Positions 1 through 8,200 of a stretch of DNA of 64,000 bases are shown here, piece after piece. Each line of letters starts with the position of its first letter. The stretch's first letter is position 1. The notes under the pieces are model-generated. The model worked only from the letters and a program-made list of their open reading frames with translations, did no database searches and was not told the DNA's origin. Source of the DNA: Bradyrhizobium sp. CB1650 (GTDB lineage: Bacteria; Pseudomonadota; Alphaproteobacteria; Rhizobiales; Xanthobacteraceae); NCBI RefSeq assembly GCF_029761915.1, contig NZ_CP121695.1, positions 7,407,501 through 7,471,500 on the forward strand, read 5' to 3'. The translations under genes were made by a program, and so were the position numbers.

Positions 1-468
1 CAGATCGCCGGTTTCGCGCAGGATGGTGACGTCGCCCCGGTCGCGCCACCTCTGCACGCGGGCTCGGATGACGGGCGCGAACAGCTCGCCGATGCCGGCC
101 TGGGTCAGCCCCTTGGGCAGAAGCGCCGCCTGGATCGCATCGCGCACCTTCCGGTGCGCGATGCCGTCCTGGGCGACCAACGTTCCGCCAAATAATTCGG
201 GCGCGATGTCTTCGATCAGCGCCGAGGACACATCCTTGTGCCGGAGCAGTGTGAGAGCATCCGGATCCAGACTGGTCATCAGGTGTCCGGCAGGGCCGAA
301 ATCTAGCCAGAAGTGGCTGCCCAGCGTCCGTTCCGCGCGCCGCAGCAGGCGCGGCAGGTCGCAGACGACGGCGGGAAGATGCCCGACCAAGGGAAAAGCG
401 CCGGGCACGACCGGGATGTCGTGCCGCAGCCGATGCCGACGGTTCAGCGGGTTGAGCAGCATGTCCAT
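1..468 (-). CDS. Cytochrome P450 CYP117 (gibberellin biosynthesis), N-terminal part, runs off left edge
   Basis: The reading frame is open for 156 codons from ATG at 468 to the window edge and begins [19 protein letters not shown]. This is the membrane-free N-terminal third of a bacterial P450; the I-helix and heme-Cys loop lie outside the window. Its start shares one base with the stop of the upstream SDR gene (TGATG), so translation is probably coupled. In rhizobial gibberellin operons the P450 after the SDR is CYP117, which oxidises ent-kaurene to ent-kaurenoic acid; the order ferredoxin-SDR-P450 here matches that. The identity rests on order plus the recognisable N-terminus. CYP112 and CYP114 are the only other P450s of such operons and do not occupy this place. 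Confidence 0.85.
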   Translation of the reverse strand, partial: MDMLLNPLNRRHRLRHDIPVVPGAFPLVGHLPAVVCDLPRLLRRAERTLGSHFWLDFGPAGHLMTSLDPDALTLLRHKDVSSALIEDIAPELFGGTLVAQDGIAHRKVRDAIQAALLPKGLTQAGIGELFAPVIRARVQRWRDRGDVTILRETGDL

Positions 469-1313
469 CAGCAGCGCGGCGCCGCGTCGGCTTCGGCGGT
501 CTCGCCGGCAGGCCGCGCGGCGCGGCTGTTGCCACCGTCGGCGTATGTCGGCACATGCGCCAGCATGCCGCCGTCGATGCACACGACCTGGCCGGTGATG
601 AACGCAGCATCGTCGGAGAGCAGGAACGCCACCAGCGCGGCCACGTCGTCGGGGCGGCCGACGCGCGGCAGGAGCTGATGCCGGCGCAGATGGGTTTGCA
701 TGCACGCGTCCAGCTTGGCGAGGAGACGCTCGGTCATGATGAGACCGGGCGCAACCGCATTGCAGCGGATCTGCGCATGACCGTACTGGGTGGCGAGCGA
801 GGCCGACAGCATGTTCATCGCCGCCTTCGACGCGGCGTAGGATGTCAGCGCGGTGTCACCGCTGAGCCCCTGGCACGACGACATGTTGACGATCGCGCCA
901 CCGCCGCGGGCGATCATCCGTGGAATGGCCTGCCGGCAGCAGAGCAGCGTGCCACGCAGATTAATCGCCATGGTCTGATCCCAGACCGCCAGGTCCAGCT
1001 CGAGGATCGCGCGGTCGCGCGGGGTCAGATGCATCGCGCTCGCGTTGTTCACCAACAGGTCGACCCCACCGAAGTGCCGCTCCGCCGTCTCGAACAGCGC
1101 TGCCATCGCCTGCGCATCGGCGATGTCGATCGCCAGGGCGAGCGCGTGGCCCGCCTCGGCCGCGATCTGCGCGGTGCAGGCGATAGCCGCCGAGCCATCA
1201 ATGTCGGCCACCACCACTCTGCCGCCCTCGCGCGCGATGGCGAGGGCGCATGCCTTGCCGATCCCGGCGCCGGCGCCGGTCACCACGGCCACTTTGCCTT
1301 CAAACCGCCCCAT
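468..1313 (-). CDS. Short-chain dehydrogenase of the gibberellin operon (SDR-GA)
   Basis: A 281-residue classical SDR. The Rossmann motif TGAGAGIG is at residues 12-19, NNA at about 89-91, the catalytic Ser in MSSCQG at about 145, and YAASK (Tyr159, Lys163). In the known rhizobial pathway this enzyme oxidises GA12-aldehyde to GA12 with NAD(P). It lies 9 bases after the ferredoxin gene and its stop overlaps the next P450 start. The tail after [10 protein letters not shown] is about 25 residues longer than a minimal SDR and ends in a low-complexity Ala-rich stretch. All active-site residues are present, so it appears functional. The pathway step is inferred from operon position. Confidence 0.88.
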   Translation of the reverse strand: MGRFEGKVAVVTGAGAGIGKACALAIAREGGRVVVADIDGSAAIACTAQIAAEAGHALALAIDIADAQAMAALFETAERHFGGVDLLVNNASAMHLTPRDRAILELDLAVWDQTMAINLRGTLLCCRQAIPRMIARGGGAIVNMSSCQGLSGDTALTSYAASKAAMNMLSASLATQYGHAQIRCNAVAPGLIMTERLLAKLDACMQTHLRRHQLLPRVGRPDDVAALVAFLLSDDAAFITGQVVCIDGGMLAHVPTYADGGNSRAARPAGETAEADAAPRC

Positions 1314-1322
1314 CGTGTCATC

Positions 1323-1607
1323 CTAGATTGTGTTGGTCTTTCGCGGCATGCCGCCGGCCTTCGCTGGAGAAGCCGCAGGGTCGGCGCTGGCGCGCTCGGC
1401 ATCGCCAGCGTCGCTTTCGATGACCCGAATGGCGGCGACGGGGCACTGGCTTGCCGCGAGCCTCACGGCGGCGTGCAGCGCCTGCGGGACTGTCGCCACG
1501 CACACTTCGGCCACGCCGTCGGGTTCGCGCTGGCGAAAGGTGCCCGGCAGCGTCAGCACGCACTGCCCGCTGGTTCCGCACAGATCCTGGTCGACCATGA
1601 CGCGCAT
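1323..1607 (-). CDS. Small [3Fe-4S]-type ferredoxin of the gibberellin operon
   Basis: A 94-residue protein starting MRVMVDQDLCGTSGQC. The cysteine pattern is C10-x5-C16 followed by a distant CP in SQCPVAAI, the layout of single-cluster ferredoxins that feed bacterial P450s. In rhizobial gibberellin operons this protein supports CYP114, and is needed for the full ring-contraction chemistry to GA12-aldehyde. The ATG at 1607 is chosen because it follows the CYP114 stop by one base; a longer upstream frame exists but would overlap CYP114. The C-terminal 25 residues are low-complexity (ADPAASPAKAGG). Confidence 0.87.
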   Translation of the reverse strand: MRVMVDQDLCGTSGQCVLTLPGTFRQREPDGVAEVCVATVPQALHAAVRLAASQCPVAAIRVIESDAGDAERASADPAASPAKAGGMPRKTNTI

Positions 1608-1608
1608 C

Positions 1609-2895
1609 TCAGCTCCCTCGCGCATGCAGCCGCACCGGCAGCGCGCGGAACGTCCGAAGGAACGCCGAGGGCTCCCGGGTCGGCTGCTCGGCCAATTCCA
1701 GCGTGGGGAAGCGGGCCTGGATCTGCGGCAGGCTCTCGGCCAACTGCACCCGGGCCAGTTGCGCACCGAGGCAGAAGTGAATGCCGTGGCCGAAGCTCAG
1801 CATGATCTTCCCGTCGGTCGACATGCCTGGACTGGTGCCGTAGAACCGCGCGGGATCGAAACGATCGGGATCGGCGAAGGCGTCTGGGTCGCGATTGCCG
1901 GACGCGATCAGCACGCGCACGTCCGCGTTTTTCGGGATCACCACGCCGCCCAGTTCGATGTCGCGCTGGGCGATACGCGGAATGGAGCTGAACATCGCGG
2001 GCGCGTCGCAGCGCAGGACTTCTTCGACGAATGCCTTCACCACGCCGTCTCCCTGCAGCCAGTGCCGCTGTTGGGGATAAGCCAGCATCGCCAGGACCGC
2101 ATGGTCGATGGTCGCAGCAGTGGTGGCGAAGCCGCCCAGCAGCATGCCCCACAACATGCTGATCAACTCGGCATCCGTCAGCGTGTCGGCATCATCGTCA
2201 TGTGCGCCGACCAGCATCGACACGATGTCGTGGCGGGGATCGGTGCGCTTGCGCTGTATGAGACAGCTGAAGTAGTCCTTCACTCTGGCACTGCCCGCGT
2301 CCGCCGCGGCGAGCTGGGGATCGCTGGCGTGCGGGCTCAGGCCTTCCAGAATGCCGCCGATGCCGGCGGCGAGCCCGAAAATGTCGTCCTGGGGCATGCC
2401 AAACAGTTCGGCGAAGACCAGCATGGGCAAGGTCAGCGCGAATTCCCGATGCAGGTCCACCGCCTCCCCGCGCTCCAGCGCGGGCGCCATGCCCTCCAGT
2501 CGCGCTGCGACGATGCGCGCGATGCTCGGCCGCAGGTTGTCGATCTGGCGCATGGTGAAATCGCGCGAGATCAGCCGGCGCAGACGCGTATGCGCCGGTG
2601 GGTCCTTCATCGCCAGTGTGGACGCCAGCAGATTGAGCGACAGGCTTCTCGCCGCACGCGGGAAATAGCGCGCCAGTTCGCCCGGCCCCGGTCCCCGAAA
2701 CGCATCGCCCGTGGCCTTGAACGCCCAGGAGATGTCGGCGTGGCGGCTCAACAGAAAGAGGCCCGACGCCGCGCGATGCACCGGATCGTGCTCGCGCAAC
2801 CACCGCATGAACGGATACGGGTCGTGGATGCAGGTTGGCGACGCCAGTTCGGCGAACGCGTCCCGGCATGCTGCCGTGGTTTCTTGCACGTCCAT
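1609..2895 (-). CDS. Cytochrome P450 CYP114 (ring-contraction enzyme of gibberellin synthesis)
   Basis: A 428-residue soluble P450 from ATG at 2895 ([10 protein letters not shown]). It has the ExxR motif in FVEEVLRCD, the I-helix stretch GGFATTAAT and the heme loop [10 protein letters not shown] with Cys375. The sequence matches what I recall of bradyrhizobial CYP114, and the directly following ferredoxin is diagnostic. Together they convert ent-kaurenoic acid to GA12-aldehyde by oxidation and B-ring contraction. An in-frame upstream ATG at 2991 would add 32 residues that overlap the relic of CYP112, so the shorter start, preceded by AACGAGG, is preferred. Normally CYP112 precedes this gene; here only its tail remains. 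Confidence 0.9.
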   Translation of the reverse strand: MDVQETTAACRDAFAELASPTCIHDPYPFMRWLREHDPVHRAASGLFLLSRHADISWAFKATGDAFRGPGPGELARYFPRAARSLSLNLLASTLAMKDPPAHTRLRRLISRDFTMRQIDNLRPSIARIVAARLEGMAPALERGEAVDLHREFALTLPMLVFAELFGMPQDDIFGLAAGIGGILEGLSPHASDPQLAAADAGSARVKDYFSCLIQRKRTDPRHDIVSMLVGAHDDDADTLTDAELISMLWGMLLGGFATTAATIDHAVLAMLAYPQQRHWLQGDGVVKAFVEEVLRCDAPAMFSSIPRIAQRDIELGGVVIPKNADVRVLIASGNRDPDAFADPDRFDPARFYGTSPGMSTDGKIMLSFGHGIHFCLGAQLARVQLAESLPQIQARFPTLELAEQPTREPSAFLRTFRALPVRLHARGS

Positions 2896-2993
2896 CCTCG
2901 TTACCTGTTGGCTGGCTGATCCGACCGGCGCGCGCCACGCCCGCCGGCAAATTGCGGAGAAGATCGCGATTCCCGGCGGCGTCCGCCACATCG

Positions 2994-3160
2994 CCAGAGC
3001 ACCGGAAACTCCTCGAACCCGCCAGGACGATCGCCTTGCGCAACTTCAGTTCTTCGGGCGCCACGGCCAGGCGGAGCGCGGGAAAGCGCTGGAAGATCGA
3101 ACCGAACACCGCCCTGAGCTCCAGCTTGGTCGGCGCCGTGCCCGTCCCGAAGACCATCGC
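2994..3160 (-). pseudogene. C-terminal relic of CYP112 (gibberellin C-20 oxidase)
   Basis: Reading leftward from about 3160 the frame gives LELRAVFGSIFQRFPALRLA and then [13 protein letters not shown]; a one-base shift then gives [10 protein letters not shown]. This is the recognisable end of CYP112, the enzyme that in rhizobia turns GA12 into GA9. The heme-Cys loop (FSYGPHACIG-like in the family) is collapsed to FGTGTAPTK with no Cys, and nothing of the first ~350 residues is seen upstream. The normal stop after the final Trp is also lost (TGG-CGA). The gene is therefore dead, while CYP114 downstream is intact. A CYP115 relic is the alternative, since such relics sit at the head of many of these operons, but the residues fit CYP112 better. 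Confidence 0.75.
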
Positions 3161-3305
3161 ACTGCGATTGGTGATGATGCGTGAACAGAGCAAATCGCGT
3201 GCCGAAGTGAATTCGCAGGCTCAGCAGGTACTCCGTAGCGGCGCGTAGTGTCAGGTTTCTGGCATTAAGTCTCAATGCCGACAACCGGCGCAGCAAGTGC
3301 CCGAC

Positions 3306-3568
3306 AAAGGCCCGCTCTCGCGCTGAATGTGCGGGGCAGCCCAAGCGATATTTCAAGCATCCGGATTGGCTGCAACCGGTGTGGTTCGCAGGAAACATCC
3401 GATGTCGGCGGTAGCTATCCGGAAAACGAAGCTCGCCTCTCCGACATTCCGCTGAGTTGGATGGCGCATGCGGCCGAGAGCTTTCCCGACGGCAAGACGC
3501 CCGACGGCTTCGGCATCAAGGTAGACGATAGATTCCTAAAGCTGACTCCGGATCCGCTTGGTCCGTAG
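3306..3568 (+). pseudogene. DUF2235 (alpha/beta-hydrolase-like) gene fragment, frameshifted
   Basis: One frame ends in DWLQPVWFAGN and a shifted frame continues SDVGGSYPENEARLSDIPLS WM. Joined, these give the VWFAGNHSDVGG..YP segment typical of DUF2235 proteins, a serine-hydrolase-like family that includes type VI phospholipase effectors. About 85 codons survive with at least one frameshift and no N-terminal nucleophile region. It is a dead remnant lying between the gibberellin operon and the effector gene. Confidence 0.6.
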
Positions 3569-3724
3569 CACGACGAGTGCGACCCGGTCGCTTGCGGGGG
3601 CAAGCCAAGTGGACCCCAAGGGTTACGTCAAGTGCAGAGCTAGGCAGTCCTTCATCCGGCGATACTTGAGCAATTCGCCGCGAAGCGGGGCGTGCAGCAT
3701 TACTAGGAATACGGTGCCTATACG

Positions 3725-4110
3725 TCAAACACCCTCATGGTTTGGCTTCGCTCGCTGCGCACTCTGCGCATTGCGTTCGTTGTAGTGCCGATCATCTTCG
3801 GCGTGCTTCCCAAGCTGGGAAATCTTAAAAGGCGACAACAAGTACGAACACCTCACGGCTACCATGGCGCTGGTCGCCGGCATCGTGCCGGCGGTTTACG
3901 CGGCGTTGAAGCTGGATGAGCATCTGCCGACGGCCATGCGGCTCGCTGGTGAATACAAGAACCTATCCTTTTCGGGGACCTCGCCGCAAAGGCCTTACAA
4001 GCCATTCGACGTGTTCGAGGCCGAACACAAGGAAGCCCGGGCTCGATTAGAGAATGCCAACAAGGAGGCGTATACTCCGCCGGGGTGGTGCTTCAAGCGC
4101 GCCAGGGCGA
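3725..4110 (+). pseudogene. Frameshifted two-helix membrane protein remnant (SLATT-like)
   Basis: From 3737 the frame reads WLRSLRTLRIAFVVVPIIFG (first hydrophobic helix). A one-base shift near 3830 continues KGDNKYEHLTATMALVAGIV (second helix) and then a charged helical region with LDEHLPTAMRLAGEYKNL and YTPPGWCF. The layout of two adjacent membrane helices followed by a cytosolic helical tail resembles SLATT-domain proteins, which are often found near defence genes. Only the frameshift-corrected product makes sense, so it is a pseudogene. The family assignment is tentative. Confidence 0.45.
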
Positions 4111-4253
4111 AATCCGAGCCGGGCACTAACGTTCGGGGACGATCCGCCGAGATAAGGAAAGGCGTCCTCACGGTCTGGGCCGCGAGATCGATTGATTTCA
4201 CCAGCGACAAGCTGACTGACAACAATCCGCCACAAACCGATCAACGATTCTAA

Positions 4254-5271
4254 GTTCCGTAAAGGAGGCTCCACGAACCACGATTCGATGACCGGGTGAG
4301 GAACTCCCGGCCTGATCCGCGGTAGATCCTTGGTGGCGATCGAAAGGAGAGCGTGTCCCCACGAGTGACTATTTGGTCGTCGTGCCAACGGTAGTCGTGC
4401 AGCATCTACTTGTGAAAACGGATGGTCGGTGCTTCTTCGTAGACTGAACGGGTAATCCACGGACGGAATTGGCCGAGCGCCTGCTGCTTGCTGAGAAGAC
4501 AATCTTTACTCAGCTTGGTCGCCGGCGACGCCTGAGGCGACTGCGGCGGCGCCAAGCGTCCTATGCTGCTCGGTCGAGGCGTTATCGATCACATAGGACG
4601 AGCGGGATCCGGTGCGCGAGACCGTCACGGAGGGAAATCGGGTTCGCCGACCAGTCCTTGTTGCCGTCTCGGAACGCCTTGAACTCGGCACTAAACGAGT
4701 TGCGGACGTAGGGCTTGCCAGATCCAGGCGAGGTTTTTCGAGGCAACCGAAAGCGTTCATGACGAAGCTTTGGATATCGAATACGTCCCACCAGCGGGAT
4801 GGGCCTCATTCTCAAGACTGTGTCGGGAGACCAGCCCTGTGCTTCGGACCAACCCTCAGCGAACACTCGGAGCAACCGAGCCTGTATCAGTCGTGTCGCC
4901 GCGACAACTTCTGCGCGTCGAAGTCGAGCCTCCCGCCGCCATCCGCAGGCTCGTTTCGCAATGAGGTTGTTCGACCGGCTCGAACTTGAACACGATCTGG
5001 CCATCGGGCGAAGTCATCATCGCTCCTGCGGCGACCGTCGCCAGCAGATTATATTGAGGTTGTGCGCGAGGCCGGCTGTGCTACTGGGGCACAAGGTTAA
5101 CTCTACCCATAATGATCTCATCGGGCGTTTGGCGGCCGCAATGCTCTTTCTAACGCGCGGAGTGTTGATTCTTTCTCCCAAGGTTCGTCATTTTCATTCC
5201 TTTTGCAATGCAGATCAGCATTTAGCACTCATCGGCCTGCTCCGGTCCTCCATCTTCGAAAGTGAGTACAG
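4254..5271. other. Gene-poor stretch before the effector gene
   Basis: No convincing gene was found. Short open frames on both strands have no recognisable domains. A minus-strand frame near 5017-4850 begins MMTSPDGQIVFKFEPVEQP, which looks protein-like but stops after about 55 codons and matches nothing I recognise. I found no type III secretion tts box in the 400 bases before the effector start. Confidence 0.4.
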
Positions 5272-8200
5272 ATGAACTTCGTCTCGATGAATCAGGTGGG
5301 ACAACAAACCAATGGCGTGGACGCGCAAGATACCTCTCCGGCTGACTCATCGGCAGAGGCGGCGGCCTTTCAGCGGCAGCTGGGCGAGATCGTTGTCCCG
5401 TCGGCTCCCGTGCTCATCCAGGTCCGCGCCCATCAAGCGGATGCATCGCGATCTGAGGCCCATGCCGGAGAGGATGAGGCGGTGCTGGGCGCCTCAGCGC
5501 TGGAGACCGCTCAGTCAAATTGGGTCTTGGTAGGCCGCAGCAAGGAGCCGCTTTATGCTACGGATGCGCGCCTTATTTCCGGCCTTAAGCAGGCGCTCCT
5601 CAGGGGCGGAGCCGCCGAGAGCACCGCCACGAACAACGTCGGTTATCTGCTCAGCTTGAGCCGTTGGCTCTTTGCAAACGACAAGCCGGGCATTGCTGAT
5701 CGACTTCATGACGAGTCGATGGACAAGGATGTCGAGGAGTTCATAACAAAATGTGGGCCGGTGAACGTCCGTTGGGCACTAGCTCATCTGCGGACCTCTC
5801 AATTGACGGGAGGAATCGTACCGATCGCAGGTCGCCCTGACCCGACTCCTTATCCCAAGGACGGGACTCTCATCAAAGAATACAAAAAGCAAGCAGTGGC
5901 GGCCGGAACTTCAAGTACCGCCAAAACCTATGCATCTATTCTCACCGATTTCAGCCACTACCTTCGTGCAAACAACAAGCGTGGCATTGCTGCTCGGCTT
6001 CAGGACGAGACATGGAACGACGACGAACCGCTGAATGAAGAGATCAAGCGCTACAAGGACGCCGGGGGTAACAAAAGTATCGGCGCGGCACTTGATCATC
6101 TCCGTAACGGAGCGAGAAAATTCAACGGTCCCCCTTTTCATTCCGAAGACGCGCCCTTGATTTCCGGACTTCAAGAAGCACTCGTTAAGGCTGGGTACGA
6201 GGAGATCACCGCTAAGACGAATTATGTTCGTCCTCTTCGCAGATTCAGCCGGTGGCTCTTCGAAAAAAACAAGCCGGGAGTGGCTGCTCGGCTTAACGAC
6301 GAATCGCTGAGCAGCGACGCTACGATCTTCGATCAAAGTCACAGGAACCTCGTTCTTACTGCACTAGATCGTCTCCGCGCCTCTCAGTCGCCGGGCGGAG
6401 TCGCGTCAATCACTGGCCGGACACGGGGCATTGCCGCGGCTAAGCAGGGCGAGTCGCAGCCCGCCTTCAGTTGGCCAGCGGCACTCGCTGAGGGGGATGA
6501 TCAAGATTTATTCTTTGGGACGGTCGACGAAGCCGGTGCATCGTCGTGTCTTCAGCCACCGCGGCACGGCCTGGCATTGAATCCTACAGAGTCCCCTCAT
6601 CCCGTGAACTGGCGCCACCAGGACGACGAGCTGACGGATGAACGTTACCGCAACATCCTCATGCCAGGCGAGCAGATTCCCATCATGCGGGCGAGTGGGC
6701 ACCCATCTACGCCGCCTCCGCACGGTCAAGGCGGCGGAACGATGCTGAATGCCTCGGGCCATGCAAAATTGGTTTTCGCAGGTAGCAGCCTAGATCCTGT
6801 TTATTGCGAAGATGCCTCTCTTATTGAGGGGCTGAGGCCCGCACTCATCAAAGCTGGGGCCTCCGAGAGCACGGTCGGTCGCAATCTACGTGGTCTTCTC
6901 AGCTTGGGGCATTGGCTCGTGAAGAACGACAAGCCGGGCATTGCTTCCCGGCTTTTCGACAAGTCGCTGGACAAGGATGCCCAGGAGTTCGCCGAGCAGG
7001 AGGGGCAGGCCATCGCTACCCCACTGGATCATCTTCGAGCCTCCCAATCGCCGGGCGGCATCATGCCGTTTGCAAGCCGGGTTGAGCGGAATCCCTATCC
7101 CCAGGATGCGGATCTCATCAAAAGGTACAAGGAAGAAGCACCCCCGAGCACCGCCAACACCGCCAGGAGCTATGCAACTCTTCTTATCGATTTCAGTGAT
7201 TACCTCCGTGAAAACGATAAGCCCGGCATTGCTGCTCGGCTTGGCCACGGCTCGCTGGATGAAGATGTCAATCGGTATAAGGAGGCGGACCCCCATGGCC
7301 GCAGTAAAGCCGGAGCCGCACTGGCTCATCTCCTGAAGTCGCCGGCGGGTGCTACAGCGATCGAACTCCTGCGTCATATTTGCCCCCTGCCTGATCTCGA
7401 AGACGCGGTTCGCGCCGAGATGAAGCCGACCCTCTCCGCGACTGCGCAGCACAGCGGGTCGAACGGAGCTGTCAGCTGGCCGGAGATTCTGCCTGCGAAC
7501 CAGCAGGATCTGCCTTTAGAGACGATGGACGGACCCAGCTCCTCGCCGCCTCCGCAGGGCGACGCGGTTGAGCGGCCGCTGATGCAGATCCCATCGCATC
7601 AACTGGCGACGTCACCAGCGCAGAGACAAGCTCCGGTGTCGTCGCCGGACGAGCTGATCGGCGAGCAGCTTCCGGCCGAAGACGCGGAGCTCTTGACGAG
7701 GTTTCGCGTGCACGCCGAGCGGCGGAAGCTTACCGAAGGGGCCATCAATAACGGTGTTTACGCGCTTAGGGCATTTATTCGCTGGGTCAACGCGAGTCAT
7801 AAGGGCCCGGTAGCTTCTCGGCTACGCGATAGTTCATCGCTGGACGCGGAAATTGCGCAGTACAGGAGCTCGGGCCGTGCCCCCAAGAACCGCATTAAAT
7901 CGGCTCTGGATCATCTCCGGCGGCTGCTGCGTGGGGGTGGAGAAGCGGAAGCACCCGAACCCCGCGTCCTTGGTGCCCCCCGTCGCCTAGTTCCTCATCC
8001 AGAAGATGCGCCCCTCATCGAGGGCGCGCTGAGCCAAGCTCTGAAGGATCTTAAAAATCCGACTGTGAAGCTGAGGCAGTCTGCGCAACAGCGGGCGAGG
8101 CGTCTTCGTGCGCTGAGTGCGTGGCTTAGAGAGAAAGGCAAAGGGAGCATCATCGGGCGGCTAAACGGCTCGAGCAGGGAGCAGGTATCCCTCGACAATG

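Noticed and set aside
555..2919. Long plus-strand frames (416 and 529 codons) opposite the gibberellin genes
   Set aside because: GC-rich antisense shadows of the SDR, ferredoxin and CYP114 genes; composition is His/Arg/Gln-rich without domains.
5240..5271. TTCGAAAG just before the effector start, resembling the core of a tts box
   Set aside because: The GTC element is two bases out of register, the CCCCCTA end is absent, and it is only about ten bases from the ATG, too close for a promoter.
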